NCBI GenBank assembly: GCA_026413765.1
Contig: JAOAKI010000001.1
Coordinates: forward strand, 70,325-134,324
Length of the DNA: 64,000 nt
Direction: 5' to 3'
DNA from: Microcaldota archaeon
Lineage (GTDB): Archaea; Micrarchaeota; Micrarchaeia; Anstonellales; Anstonellaceae
The notes below the pieces were generated by a model. That model did no database searches. It was not told where the DNA came from and saw only the letters and a program-made list of their open reading frames with translations. A program made the position numbers and the translations under genes. Of the stretch, positions 43,582-52,135 are shown piece by piece. The stretch's first letter is position 1; the number at the start of each line of letters is the position of its first letter.

Positions 43582-45285
43582 TTATTCGAATATATGCTCT
43601 ATGATTGCTCCGTATGCTGGCCTTGATATGAACAGGCCAAGCAGCGGGCCAAGCACAGTCGCAGTAGCAAAGCCGATTATCTCAACCAACCCCGAAAACA
43701 GCAACAGAGGCAGCATCGCAACCACTGCAACAAGAACCGAAGTGCTGATAATTCCAAATGCTTTTTCAAGCTTCTTCCTTGCAATTTCTTCCTTTTTGAG
43801 CAACTCGTCAGTGACGATAATCTGCGCATCAACCGACACCCCTATTGCCGCAAGCATGCCTGCCATTGTCGATAGGTCTATGGTAAATGAACCCAATATT
43901 GCCATCATGATGATTATCTCTGCGCAGCTGATTGTTATCATTGGCGCTATGATTCTCAAATGGCGATATCTGAATGCGACCATCAAGGACACAACAAATA
44001 GGGCAACAACAACTCCAATTAAGCTCAGCCTCAGGAATTCCTCTCCGAGTGCAGCAGGAACCACTGTTTTGCTCCCCAGAGTTATTTGGACTGGCAACGC
44101 GCCACCTTTTAAGAGAGACTCCAGCTCCTTTTCCTTTTTGAGAGCGTCTTGCGCTCTTTCTTGCGGGCTATTTCCCTCCGCAAATCCTGTGATGCTGTAG
44201 GCAAAACTTGGTATGCCCTCAGTGACTCCCGGAACCAGCCTTGGCGCAGAAATAAGCCCTACCGCTTTCCAGCTGACCACCGCATCCGAGACAGAGCTTT
44301 CAGCTCCATAAGAAAATTGTGGCGTCATTTCCTCTCTTGTCTTTTGCAACAAAATAAAGCCGCTCTCCCTGAGTCTGTTTTCCAGTGCGCTTCCATTCTC
44401 GATTATTATTTTTGTTATGTTGTGCTTTGCCAGGATGCTCAGATTGCCTTCCACTTCGCTTTCAAGGTATAGCGGAATATCCTGACCTTCAAGTTTCAAG
44501 GCGTTTCTTGCAATCTGTAGTGCTCTCTCTTTTTTAAGCGGGAACTGCTTTCCTGTCGCTTCAAGAAGCCTGCTGTCATTGATTATTACTATCACGTCGC
44601 TTGGCCTGTCCAAAAACATGTAAAGGGGGTAGTTTGCCTTCCCTTTTGCTGCAGCCGCAAACCTCTGGGCGCCGCTTTGCGTAACGGTGAAACTTATCCC
44701 CCAATCTGCATTATGCAAATAAGCAGGCGGAATCCGGACAATATTGTCTGTATAAATGTCATCTCCGCTTATGGCAAGCTTTCCATCCACGATTCCCTGA
44801 TATACTCCTTGCTGCGAAAGCAGATTTTCTATCTGGCTCACCAATTGCGGGCTGCTTTGCGGCACTTCAACATAAATTTCAGAGTCGCCAATTGGCCTTA
44901 CTCTCACTTCAGTAAGCCCAAACGCCGCAGACCTCTTCTTTATCGTGGTTACCATCTCGTCCATTGTTGCGCTGTCCACCGCTTTTTCAAGAAGTATTGG
45001 GATGCGCACGCCCCCAGAAAAGTCGATTCCAAATTTTATGCCATTGAATGCGATCGAGCATATCGACAGGATTACGATTGCAAAAAGGCCTGCCACCCTC
45101 ACATTGTCTTTTTTTAGGAAGGTTATGATTGCGCCTATCAGAACAATAGAAAATATGTAGATCGGCACGCCGTGCTGCCTGTCTATCGCTATTCCAATGC
45201 ACGCAAGAATGGCGAACGCTAATACCAGCAGCACTTCCCGTGCTTGCGCACCTTTTACTATCTGCTCTCTTGAAATCATACTCAT
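43582..45285 (-). CDS. secD: Preprotein translocase subunit SecD
   Basis: The 567-residue membrane protein has an N-terminal helix, the periplasmic-type P1 domain with FGIDFSGGVRIPI (substrate-binding groove) and a C-terminal RND helix bundle including TIDLSTMAGMLAAIGVSVDAQIIVTDELLKK. With SecF it uses the proton gradient to help release proteins on the outer side. Its ATG overlaps the secF stop (ATGA), so the two are co-translated. Confidence 0.94.
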   Translation of the reverse strand: MSMISREQIVKGAQAREVLLVLAFAILACIGIAIDRQHGVPIYIFSIVLIGAIITFLKKDNVRVAGLFAIVILSICSIAFNGIKFGIDFSGGVRIPILLEKAVDSATMDEMVTTIKKRSAAFGLTEVRVRPIGDSEIYVEVPQSSPQLVSQIENLLSQQGVYQGIVDGKLAISGDDIYTDNIVRIPPAYLHNADWGISFTVTQSGAQRFAAAAKGKANYPLYMFLDRPSDVIVIINDSRLLEATGKQFPLKKERALQIARNALKLEGQDIPLYLESEVEGNLSILAKHNITKIIIENGSALENRLRESGFILLQKTREEMTPQFSYGAESSVSDAVVSWKAVGLISAPRLVPGVTEGIPSFAYSITGFAEGNSPQERAQDALKKEKELESLLKGGALPVQITLGSKTVVPAALGEEFLRLSLIGVVVALFVVSLMVAFRYRHLRIIAPMITISCAEIIIMMAILGSFTIDLSTMAGMLAAIGVSVDAQIIVTDELLKKEEIARKKLEKAFGIISTSVLVAVVAMLPLLLFSGLVEIIGFATATVLGPLLGLFISRPAYGAIIEHIFE

Positions 45286-46436
45286 CCCTGGTCCGAAAAC
45301 AAAAGCGCGCTTAAAGGCTTCTTTTCTTCTCCTCTGCTTCCTCCGCCTTCCAAATAGGCTATCACAATCACCGCATTGAGCATCCAGGTGGCTATCAAAT
45401 CCCCAACCAAGCCTGCAAGCGCGACAGCAGAAATCTCAAAATAAGTGTTGATATGTGTGATTGATGCAAGAGCAAAAAGGCAAAGGAACGAAAGCATCAA
45501 AGCAGCACTCATGGTCGTGCCTGTTTTCATCGCCTCATATGCCCTCTCTCTTGGTGTGCCTTCGTGCCTCTTGATGACACGCATTGTCAGCAAAACGTCG
45601 GTGTCCAATGAGAAGCCAATCAGCATCAAAAGTGCGGCAAATGAAGCAAGAGTAAGCGGTATGCCGAAAAAGCCCATTGCGCCCATCGCAATAAGCACGT
45701 CGCACAATGCTCCGATCAACACAGCTGCCGACGGAATGGCAGTCCTAAAGATGAGGAAGACCACAATGCTTACAAAAATTGTAGAGTAAATCACTACATT
45801 TACTGCCTTTTCAAGAAATTTTGCAGAAAGCGATGCTGAAACTTCGTTAAATTGTGCGCTTTCGTATGCCACTAACTGCGACAGCGTTGCCGCCAATTTA
45901 CTGGAATAGCTGTCTAAAATCATCCTGTACGCCGCACTAACAGCTTTCTTCAATTCGTTTGCATTCGCATAGCCAGAGGCATTTTTCTCCAGCCCCGCTA
46001 TCTCAAAAAGCGCATCTGCTTTCTTGTCCAACTCTTTCCTTTCTTGCATGTATTTTTCCAACGCTTCTGCGCTTTGGTTGGTTATGCCAACATCTGCTTC
46101 AAGCTGCGCCACCCTTTCAATTTTTTCAAAAAAAGCGGATTTCAGCTCTTCTGCTTGAGTCAATTTTTCGTCCCTTTCAACTTCAACTTCGACTTTGTAT
46201 CCAGCCGGATTCTTAAGCGACTTTGCAGAAGAAATGGCATAGCCTTTCTGCTCCAGTGCCTCTTTGAGTTTTTCAATATCGACTCCTTCTTTTGTTTGCA
46301 TCGTCACCAATGTTCCGCCTTTGAAATCGACTCCCTTTTTTATTTGCGGGATATAAAAAAGCGAAATCAGAACCAGCACTATCGGCACTAGCGCAAGCAG
46401 CTTGTAATTCCCCCTGTAAATGTTTGGCAATTGCAT
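45282..46436 (-). CDS. secF: Preprotein translocase subunit SecF
   Basis: The 384-residue protein has an N-terminal helix, GVDFKGGTLVTM, and a six-helix RND bundle with LASFAALLMLIGFSLDTDVLLTMRVIKRHEG. A long helical insertion of about 110 residues (roughly 90-200, with QMERKELDKKADALFEIAGL-like charged helices) sits in the external domain. GAGAGGTTATTTTT precedes the ATG. It is the promoter-proximal gene of the secFD operon. Confidence 0.94.
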   Translation of the reverse strand: MQLPNIYRGNYKLLALVPIVLVLISLFYIPQIKKGVDFKGGTLVTMQTKEGVDIEKLKEALEQKGYAISSAKSLKNPAGYKVEVEVERDEKLTQAEELKSAFFEKIERVAQLEADVGITNQSAEALEKYMQERKELDKKADALFEIAGLEKNASGYANANELKKAVSAAYRMILDSYSSKLAATLSQLVAYESAQFNEVSASLSAKFLEKAVNVVIYSTIFVSIVVFLIFRTAIPSAAVLIGALCDVLIAMGAMGFFGIPLTLASFAALLMLIGFSLDTDVLLTMRVIKRHEGTPRERAYEAMKTGTTMSAALMLSFLCLFALASITHINTYFEISAVALAGLVGDLIATWMLNAVIVIAYLEGGGSRGEEKKPLSALLFSDQG

Positions 46437-46491
46437 AAAAATAACCTCTCTACTCTTTAAATGAATGGTTTTTAAATTGTGCCACTGCCGC

Positions 46492-47517
46492 TTAAATTAT
46501 CTTAATCAACCCTCTGCCTATCTCTGCCAAATCTGCGCCAAGCAGAGAGCTTGTCTGCCTTATGAATGTGAAAGTGATTATAAGAGACACAAGCGGGTAA
46601 AACATTGCCTGAAGAAATATTATCCCCACCGAGGCAATAATATAGTCGATCTGATCCGAAATCCACGTCACCAACCCTGCGCCTTCTGCGCTGCTTTGTG
46701 TGGCTTTGCTGTTCAATTTATAGTATATCTCAAATTGATTGCCAGCATCGGTAAAGCAGGGCTCCTCTGAGCTTAGTTGCTGGATTGTCTGGGATGCTTG
46801 TATGTTCTCAATCTCTCTGCACATGTCAGATGAGGAAGGCATTATTGAGATTATCATCACATAGCTTAGCGGAAAGACAAACGCAAATCCAAGCGCAAAA
46901 GCCGTTACGAATCCCCCAATTCCGCGTGTAAGTGGGAAAGAGCGAAGTACCAATCCGATTGGCAAGAATGGGTAAAGCATGGTGTAGTGGGCAAAATGCA
47001 AAAGGTAATATTGGATATAGTGAAATAAGATCAAATATATCATGTTATTTGCAATATAGTGAAATACTGCGACATATCCTGTCAGTGCGAATCCTCCTGA
47101 TATTGGCTCGAGCCCACGGATATCATAAGTAAGAGTGCTCCACGGTTCAACCCACGCATTTAGTGTGTATGCAAGAGTATACACATTGATTTGGCATCTA
47201 ATGACCACAAGAATATATGCTTTTCCTATCTCGCTTGGCGGAAGAAGCGTGTTTGGCGGGACAGTTGAAGCCAGATGAAGGTTCCCTGAAGCTGCCGCAA
47301 TACTTGTTGCAAGAGGCGCAAAAAGGTTAGTGTTCAGTAGCTGAATCGTGGCTGCAACCATGATTATAAGGAAAGTAACAAACACTTGGACATACTCTCC
47401 TTTAACCCACATTCTCAGGTTCTGCAGATTAAAGGCGTTCGCAACCATGTGCAAAATAATTGCTATGAAAAGGGAAATGAACCCAACAATCAAAGAAATT
47501 TCCACCCACATGTCCAT
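46492..47517 (-). CDS. Polytopic membrane protein of the six-paralogue array, copy 6
   Basis: The 341-residue protein (ATG at 47517, after GAGGCTGATTTGAAG) has about six to seven membrane helices. It contains the array motif LPIGLVLRSFPLTRGIGG and a C-terminus ending in LLGADLAEIGRGLIKII. A luminal or external loop with Cys residues (DMCREIENIQ, EEPCFTD) lies between. It is the last of the array, following copy 5 within 2 bases. No known family could be assigned; a VirB6/TrbL-like channel is a guess. Confidence 0.8.
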   Translation of the reverse strand: MDMWVEISLIVGFISLFIAIILHMVANAFNLQNLRMWVKGEYVQVFVTFLIIMVAATIQLLNTNLFAPLATSIAAASGNLHLASTVPPNTLLPPSEIGKAYILVVIRCQINVYTLAYTLNAWVEPWSTLTYDIRGLEPISGGFALTGYVAVFHYIANNMIYLILFHYIQYYLLHFAHYTMLYPFLPIGLVLRSFPLTRGIGGFVTAFALGFAFVFPLSYVMIISIMPSSSDMCREIENIQASQTIQQLSSEEPCFTDAGNQFEIYYKLNSKATQSSAEGAGLVTWISDQIDYIIASVGIIFLQAMFYPLVSLIITFTFIRQTSSLLGADLAEIGRGLIKII

Positions 47518-47519
47518 CT

Positions 47520-48590
47520 TCAAATCAGCCTCGTAAGGTTTGTCACATCTATTTCTTCTCCTAAGAAATGCGTAATGCCTCTTGTCAATTCTACCAACAC
47601 TATGAAATTAATCACAGGCAGAGCCACTGCTGCAATCATATACACCAAAACTGGCTGCAGTAAAATAAATACCCCGCTGGTTGCATTCTCCACAAGTTTA
47701 TTGCGAGTCTGTAAAGTTGCCGGATCTGAAGGGTCCAGCTCCTTTATATTCCGCTGAAAATCGTTTGGAGTCGGAAGCTGGTAGTTGTTCGGATCGGCTT
47801 TGCTGTTCGCAGCGCCAACTTGCTGCGTTATTTCTTGCTCAGCTGCCTCAACTCTGTGCCATACTATATAGTCATTAAATACTATCATTAACGGATAAAA
47901 GAAAAACAAAGCAATAGTAAGTCCGATCAATGTTCCGCCAAGCGGCCTTGTCGGCTCAAATGCCCTAAGAAATATTCCGAAAGGATAAAGGAAAAACAGC
48001 CCAGCAATCGCCATGTATTCCACTATCCTCATTTGCAGCTGCAGCATAAGAAATGAGGTGACATAGCCGCCAAGCATCAAAAACATCAAACCTGTTATTT
48101 GGCTAAATGTCTGCAATGGAGTGCTAGTTGAGCCAACCGCAAGTGGATTGGATGCCCAAGTGGAATTTGCTATTAAATTGACGATTTTTACCACAAAATT
48201 CATATAATAGAATATCAAATAACCCAACTCCTCAATCTGCTTGAAATACCTGTCAACTATGGCCTCCATTTTCATTCCCTGCGGATATCTTGCAGAGTCA
48301 AGAAAACTCATGTCGAAATTGCAAAAGCCATAAATCCAGATTATGCTGAAGCCAATAATTATCGTCGTTCCAAAAATCTGAAAAAGTTCGAATTTTGTCC
48401 ATGCTTCAAGCATCTGGTTGCGCAACGCTTGGGAAACCATATACAAAAACACAAGAATAAACAAAGATGCAAACAATGCTGCGAAAGTAAGCTCTAGCCA
48501 TCCACTCCCAAGAATCCCAAACGAGACTGGTACAACGGGTGCGCTTCCACCCATGCCTAGTGCATTGCACACAGCTTCTCCAAATGTCAT
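47520..48590 (-). CDS. Polytopic membrane protein of the six-paralogue array, copy 5
   Basis: The 356-residue protein has membrane helices at about 20-55, 72-90 and several after 130. Its core FLYPFGIFLRAFEPTRPLGGTLIG is the clearest example of the array signature. It ends GITHFLGEEIDVTNLTRLI, which also recurs in copies 3, 4 and 6. The start ATG overlaps the copy 4 stop (TGATG). It shares no known fold that I can name. Confidence 0.82.
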   Translation of the reverse strand: MTFGEAVCNALGMGGSAPVVPVSFGILGSGWLELTFAALFASLFILVFLYMVSQALRNQMLEAWTKFELFQIFGTTIIIGFSIIWIYGFCNFDMSFLDSARYPQGMKMEAIVDRYFKQIEELGYLIFYYMNFVVKIVNLIANSTWASNPLAVGSTSTPLQTFSQITGLMFLMLGGYVTSFLMLQLQMRIVEYMAIAGLFFLYPFGIFLRAFEPTRPLGGTLIGLTIALFFFYPLMIVFNDYIVWHRVEAAEQEITQQVGAANSKADPNNYQLPTPNDFQRNIKELDPSDPATLQTRNKLVENATSGVFILLQPVLVYMIAAVALPVINFIVLVELTRGITHFLGEEIDVTNLTRLI

Positions 48591-49930
48591 CAAATCAACT
48601 TCTCAAGCGAGCTTAAGTCTATTTCTGTTCCAAGCACTTTGGCAATCTCTTTCGCAAAAGTGATCGTTATGAAGACATTGAATATCGGAAGCAGAATGCT
48701 TACTATAAATACAAAATATATCGTCTGATATAAAGCGTGCATTGCAAACGAAGTGGCAGGGATTATGAATACGACTGCCAACAGGTTGAGGTTGAGGAAC
48801 TTGAGGATAAAGTATGTTGCAACAGTTATCCCGATTGTTTTTGCAACCGACCAAAACTCCCCAGTCGCAGGCCCTGTCAATGCATTGACAAATTGGGCAT
48901 ATACTTTTCCTAGCACAGTGTTGAATATGCAGCTTGCGCCAGTACTTATAGTGGGGTTTGAAAATATCCTGACAACCAGTGGCCCCTTGTTTATTTCCTC
49001 AACCAAAAGCCTCCCTTCTATTGTCGATGTATCGCCATTTGGAATGTATGGCCGAGGATCATCCAAACTTGCAGGGTATGCGTTTCCAAGGCAGCAAATC
49101 GGCCGGTCTAAGCAGTTGATCCAAAGCCCGGAAGAGCTTGTTCCGCTGACAGTCTTGATTTCTCCCTCTATATAGCGGGAAATGATTTCACCACCTTGCA
49201 CGATCAAAAACGGGTAGACAAAATAAAGAGAAAGCGAAACGCCTATCAGGGCGTTGCCTCCACCTTTTATCCCTAGCGCTCTAAGAAAGAGGCCAGCGTT
49301 GAGCAATATCGGCAAAGCACTATCTGCAATAAAGCAAAGCATATACTCATGGGCAAACCAGCTTATTATCGCAGTCGTAATCAATTGCATCAAGAGCCCC
49401 AAAGTGTCATATATCGGCTTGAATGCTGGCGCAACTTGGAAAGTGACATAGATTCCCAGTTGTTTTCCAAATAGCCTTGCATAGGGGGTTACGCTTGTGT
49501 GCAGAGAAAGCAAAGTTGTTGCCCCAAGCATCATTCCAAAATCAGCAATCATTGTGTTCCTGATTATCACCGCATATGCTCTTGCGGTTTCCAAGTTCGT
49601 CTGAGCAAATGGCTGGAAAATGGCAACAATTAAAACAAAGATCCCAACAAGAAGCGCGTTTTCGGCAAGCTCCCAAACTCCTGCCTTTGCAAAATCGCGT
49701 ACTTTCTGCCCTAAAAGGCCACCCAAAATATGCGTCAAGCTATTTATTGACACGCCAAGCGCGATTGCTGCAACCGAAAGCGCCGCCCATCCAAGGTCTT
49801 GCGCTGGACGTCTATTGCACATTACTACTTTCAGGTCAGAATCTACAAACAGTGGATTTTGCCATATCCAGGCAAATCCTTTTTCCATCAAAAACAACAA
49901 TATTAACGCAGCGATTATTTTTTTCATCAT
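48590..49930 (-). CDS. Polytopic membrane protein of the six-paralogue array, copy 4
   Basis: The 446-residue protein starts with a signal-like segment (MMKKIIAALILLFLMEKGFA), then an external part with Cys residues, about seven helices and the variant signature LLNAGLFLRALGIKGGGNALIG. A large loop contains several cysteines (WINCLDRPICCLGNAYP). It ends VLGTEIDLSSLEKLI. It is preceded by copy 3 with an ATGA overlap, indicating translational coupling. Confidence 0.82.
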   Translation of the reverse strand: MMKKIIAALILLFLMEKGFAWIWQNPLFVDSDLKVVMCNRRPAQDLGWAALSVAAIALGVSINSLTHILGGLLGQKVRDFAKAGVWELAENALLVGIFVLIVAIFQPFAQTNLETARAYAVIIRNTMIADFGMMLGATTLLSLHTSVTPYARLFGKQLGIYVTFQVAPAFKPIYDTLGLLMQLITTAIISWFAHEYMLCFIADSALPILLNAGLFLRALGIKGGGNALIGVSLSLYFVYPFLIVQGGEIISRYIEGEIKTVSGTSSSGLWINCLDRPICCLGNAYPASLDDPRPYIPNGDTSTIEGRLLVEEINKGPLVVRIFSNPTISTGASCIFNTVLGKVYAQFVNALTGPATGEFWSVAKTIGITVATYFILKFLNLNLLAVVFIIPATSFAMHALYQTIYFVFIVSILLPIFNVFITITFAKEIAKVLGTEIDLSSLEKLI

Positions 49931-51219
49931 ATCAACCTTGACAGAACAGAAATTTCAACATCTCCTCCTATTAGCGGAGAAAAATACTTCACACTTGCAA
50001 GCATCGTCATAAGACCCAAAAACGGAACCACAAGAGAAAATATTAGCAACGAAGCAAGCATACCTATTGGCCCTTTTGGTCCAAATCCGCTTGATGGTGC
50101 CCCACTGCTAATATAGCCCAAAAAGTCTTTGTACCATGAAGTCCCTTCATACTTTTTCCATATCGCAATGAATGCGCTTCCTAAATTCTCCATCTCATTA
50201 ATCTGGCTTTGAGAGCGCGTATCATTGCACACATCTATCTGAAGCTTTTTTGCAGGATTAAACACCTCTTTTGCATCGCTTGATGAGCCGTAGTCCACGC
50301 TTCCGCCGCTGAAAGGCAAGGTCGCACCCTTGCTTTCGTCATATTTGAACCCAAAGACTCTTCCTCCGGTGTTCCAATTTGCGCCATCCATAAACCCAAA
50401 AAGTATTGCATTGGCAGCGACATAAAACATTGGCATTACTATATAAGCCGAAAGCGCAAGGGCAATAAGCAGGCCGCCAAGTTTTCTCGTGAAATACAAT
50501 ATCCTTAATATCAATCCCATCGAAATCATAACCGGAAATAGCGCGTACCATAAGTAATCCAAAAATATTTGCTGAGCCCTCGCCAACATCATCAATTTCA
50601 CCGAAAGCTCAAAGACAATCGAGAAGAAATCAGCAGCCAGCGCCAAGAAGGCAAAAGGCGACAAATTCAGGTTCCCTTGCCTTTCATCAAACAGTGATGT
50701 CCCGCTAAAAGAAAGATTTGACAAAAATCCATAAAGCCAATAATGCTTCAGGGCAGTTATTGCATTCATTCTTGCTGTCTCGTATAAAGTTTGGAGATAG
50801 TCGGTTGCAAGCTCGATATGGCATGCTCTTCTTTTTGCAAACGGGCAGTTGGCGCCAGTGCAGCAAACAGTGTTTACATAAGTGTTCCACTGACCCGTCC
50901 TGTCATCGCTTAAGTAACTGAGGCTCATAAGCCAAGAGTCTAAAACCTCCACAAGCGCGACAGCAAAGATAAGTATCAGCACAGAAAGGAAAGCCTGCCC
51001 CACTTCCTTCTTTGTCCAGGCTTTCAGCTTCTCGTCGTTTGTCAGAGTAGCCACCATATAAGATATCGACAGCAGAAACACAACTGCCAAAAGCGCCACT
51101 CCAGCAAGCATTTCCCAACCCCATACCCACACGCTTCTTGAGGACGAGGTGCTAGTTGCTCCGCTGCAGCCAAATGCAAGAAAAAGCACGGTTAACAAAA
51201 TCGCACTAGCCGTTTTCAT
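49927..51219 (-). CDS. Polytopic membrane protein of the six-paralogue array, copy 3
   Basis: The 430-residue protein has a signal peptide with a possible lipobox (LFLAFGCSG), then a hydrophobic helix (about 33-60). The signature is SMGLILRILYFTRKLGGLLIAL, and it ends IGGDVEISVLSRLI. An external loop after the first helices holds CCTGANC and RRACH cysteines. It starts 2 bases after copy 2 and overlaps copy 4. Confidence 0.82.
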   Translation of the reverse strand: MKTASAILLTVLFLAFGCSGATSTSSSRSVWVWGWEMLAGVALLAVVFLLSISYMVATLTNDEKLKAWTKKEVGQAFLSVLILIFAVALVEVLDSWLMSLSYLSDDRTGQWNTYVNTVCCTGANCPFAKRRACHIELATDYLQTLYETARMNAITALKHYWLYGFLSNLSFSGTSLFDERQGNLNLSPFAFLALAADFFSIVFELSVKLMMLARAQQIFLDYLWYALFPVMISMGLILRILYFTRKLGGLLIALALSAYIVMPMFYVAANAILFGFMDGANWNTGGRVFGFKYDESKGATLPFSGGSVDYGSSSDAKEVFNPAKKLQIDVCNDTRSQSQINEMENLGSAFIAIWKKYEGTSWYKDFLGYISSGAPSSGFGPKGPIGMLASLLIFSLVVPFLGLMTMLASVKYFSPLIGGDVEISVLSRLI

Positions 51220-51221
51220 AC

Positions 51222-52133
51222 TTACCCCAGCTTTTGTCCAATGAACTTTGTAAAGCTTCTAATGAATGCTATTGTGAGTGTCATTGATAGCGCAGGCAAA
51301 AACAGAGCCTGCAATAGAAGGTAAGATAAAGTAAGCAGCGGGTCAAACAGGATGCTTTCTAGGCTGAAAAATTTCGAGTAGCTAACTTCTGCCATAAAGT
51401 TCGGATATTGTTGTGCGAGTCTTTCTTCGAACTGTTGACTGCTGGCTTGCTTGAATGTTTTTTCCATCATTTTTGGCACGATATAAGCATGCATTGCATA
51501 ACTGTACGGAAAAAGTATTCCAAATCCAATAGCAACTGATATCAGAAATGCGCTTGCATCTCGCAATGGCGGGAATATCCTTGTCAATACCGCAGCAGGC
51601 AGCAGAAACGGAATCAATACTGCCTGAATCGCCTCCAAAATTAGCTGCTGAACCATCAAGCTTGCAGTAAACGGGACAATTATTATCGATAAAAAGTCAA
51701 ATATTCTCTCAAACAATACAGCAGAAGGGAATGTTAGATTTATTGTCCCCCACGCTGCTGGCCCCCATCTCATTGACCAAGCCGCATGGTACTGAAAACG
51801 CAATACTGCTGCTTTCATCGATGCAGCAGTTATCAACATTTTCTGGTTGATAAATGTCAGGTACTCTTTGCCTATTTCGTATGGATCTCTTCCGGTCAAT
51901 AATTCGGTCATTTCAGCTGCAAAACACGTTGCGCCAAATATGCTGATAAACAGGAAAGCAGAAACCGCAAGCTGATAAAGTTCAATCGAGCTGAATGCCT
52001 CATACTCAGGTCTTCTAAAAAAGTTTGCAGCCATGTAAGATATTATCACTACACTTATCATTGTAGCAAGCGCCATGCCCGCGGTAGAATAAATCACATT
52101 GTATAAAAACGCATCATTTGCGCATAATGCCAT
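51222..52133 (-). CDS. Polytopic membrane protein of the six-paralogue array, copy 2
   Basis: The 303-residue protein is the shortest and most diverged copy. Its signature is reduced to VLTRIFPPLRDASAFLISVAIG, with the TR-x-x-G part replaced. It has about six helices and the C-terminal SMTLTIAFIRSFTKFIGQKLG. The ATG at 52133 lies 2 bases after the copy 1 stop, with GGTGTGAAG ahead of it; a GTG at 52139 would overlap that stop. Confidence 0.8.
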   Translation of the reverse strand: MALCANDAFLYNVIYSTAGMALATMISVVIISYMAANFFRRPEYEAFSSIELYQLAVSAFLFISIFGATCFAAEMTELLTGRDPYEIGKEYLTFINQKMLITAASMKAAVLRFQYHAAWSMRWGPAAWGTINLTFPSAVLFERIFDFLSIIIVPFTASLMVQQLILEAIQAVLIPFLLPAAVLTRIFPPLRDASAFLISVAIGFGILFPYSYAMHAYIVPKMMEKTFKQASSQQFEERLAQQYPNFMAEVSYSKFFSLESILFDPLLTLSYLLLQALFLPALSMTLTIAFIRSFTKFIGQKLG

Positions 52134-52135
52134 CT

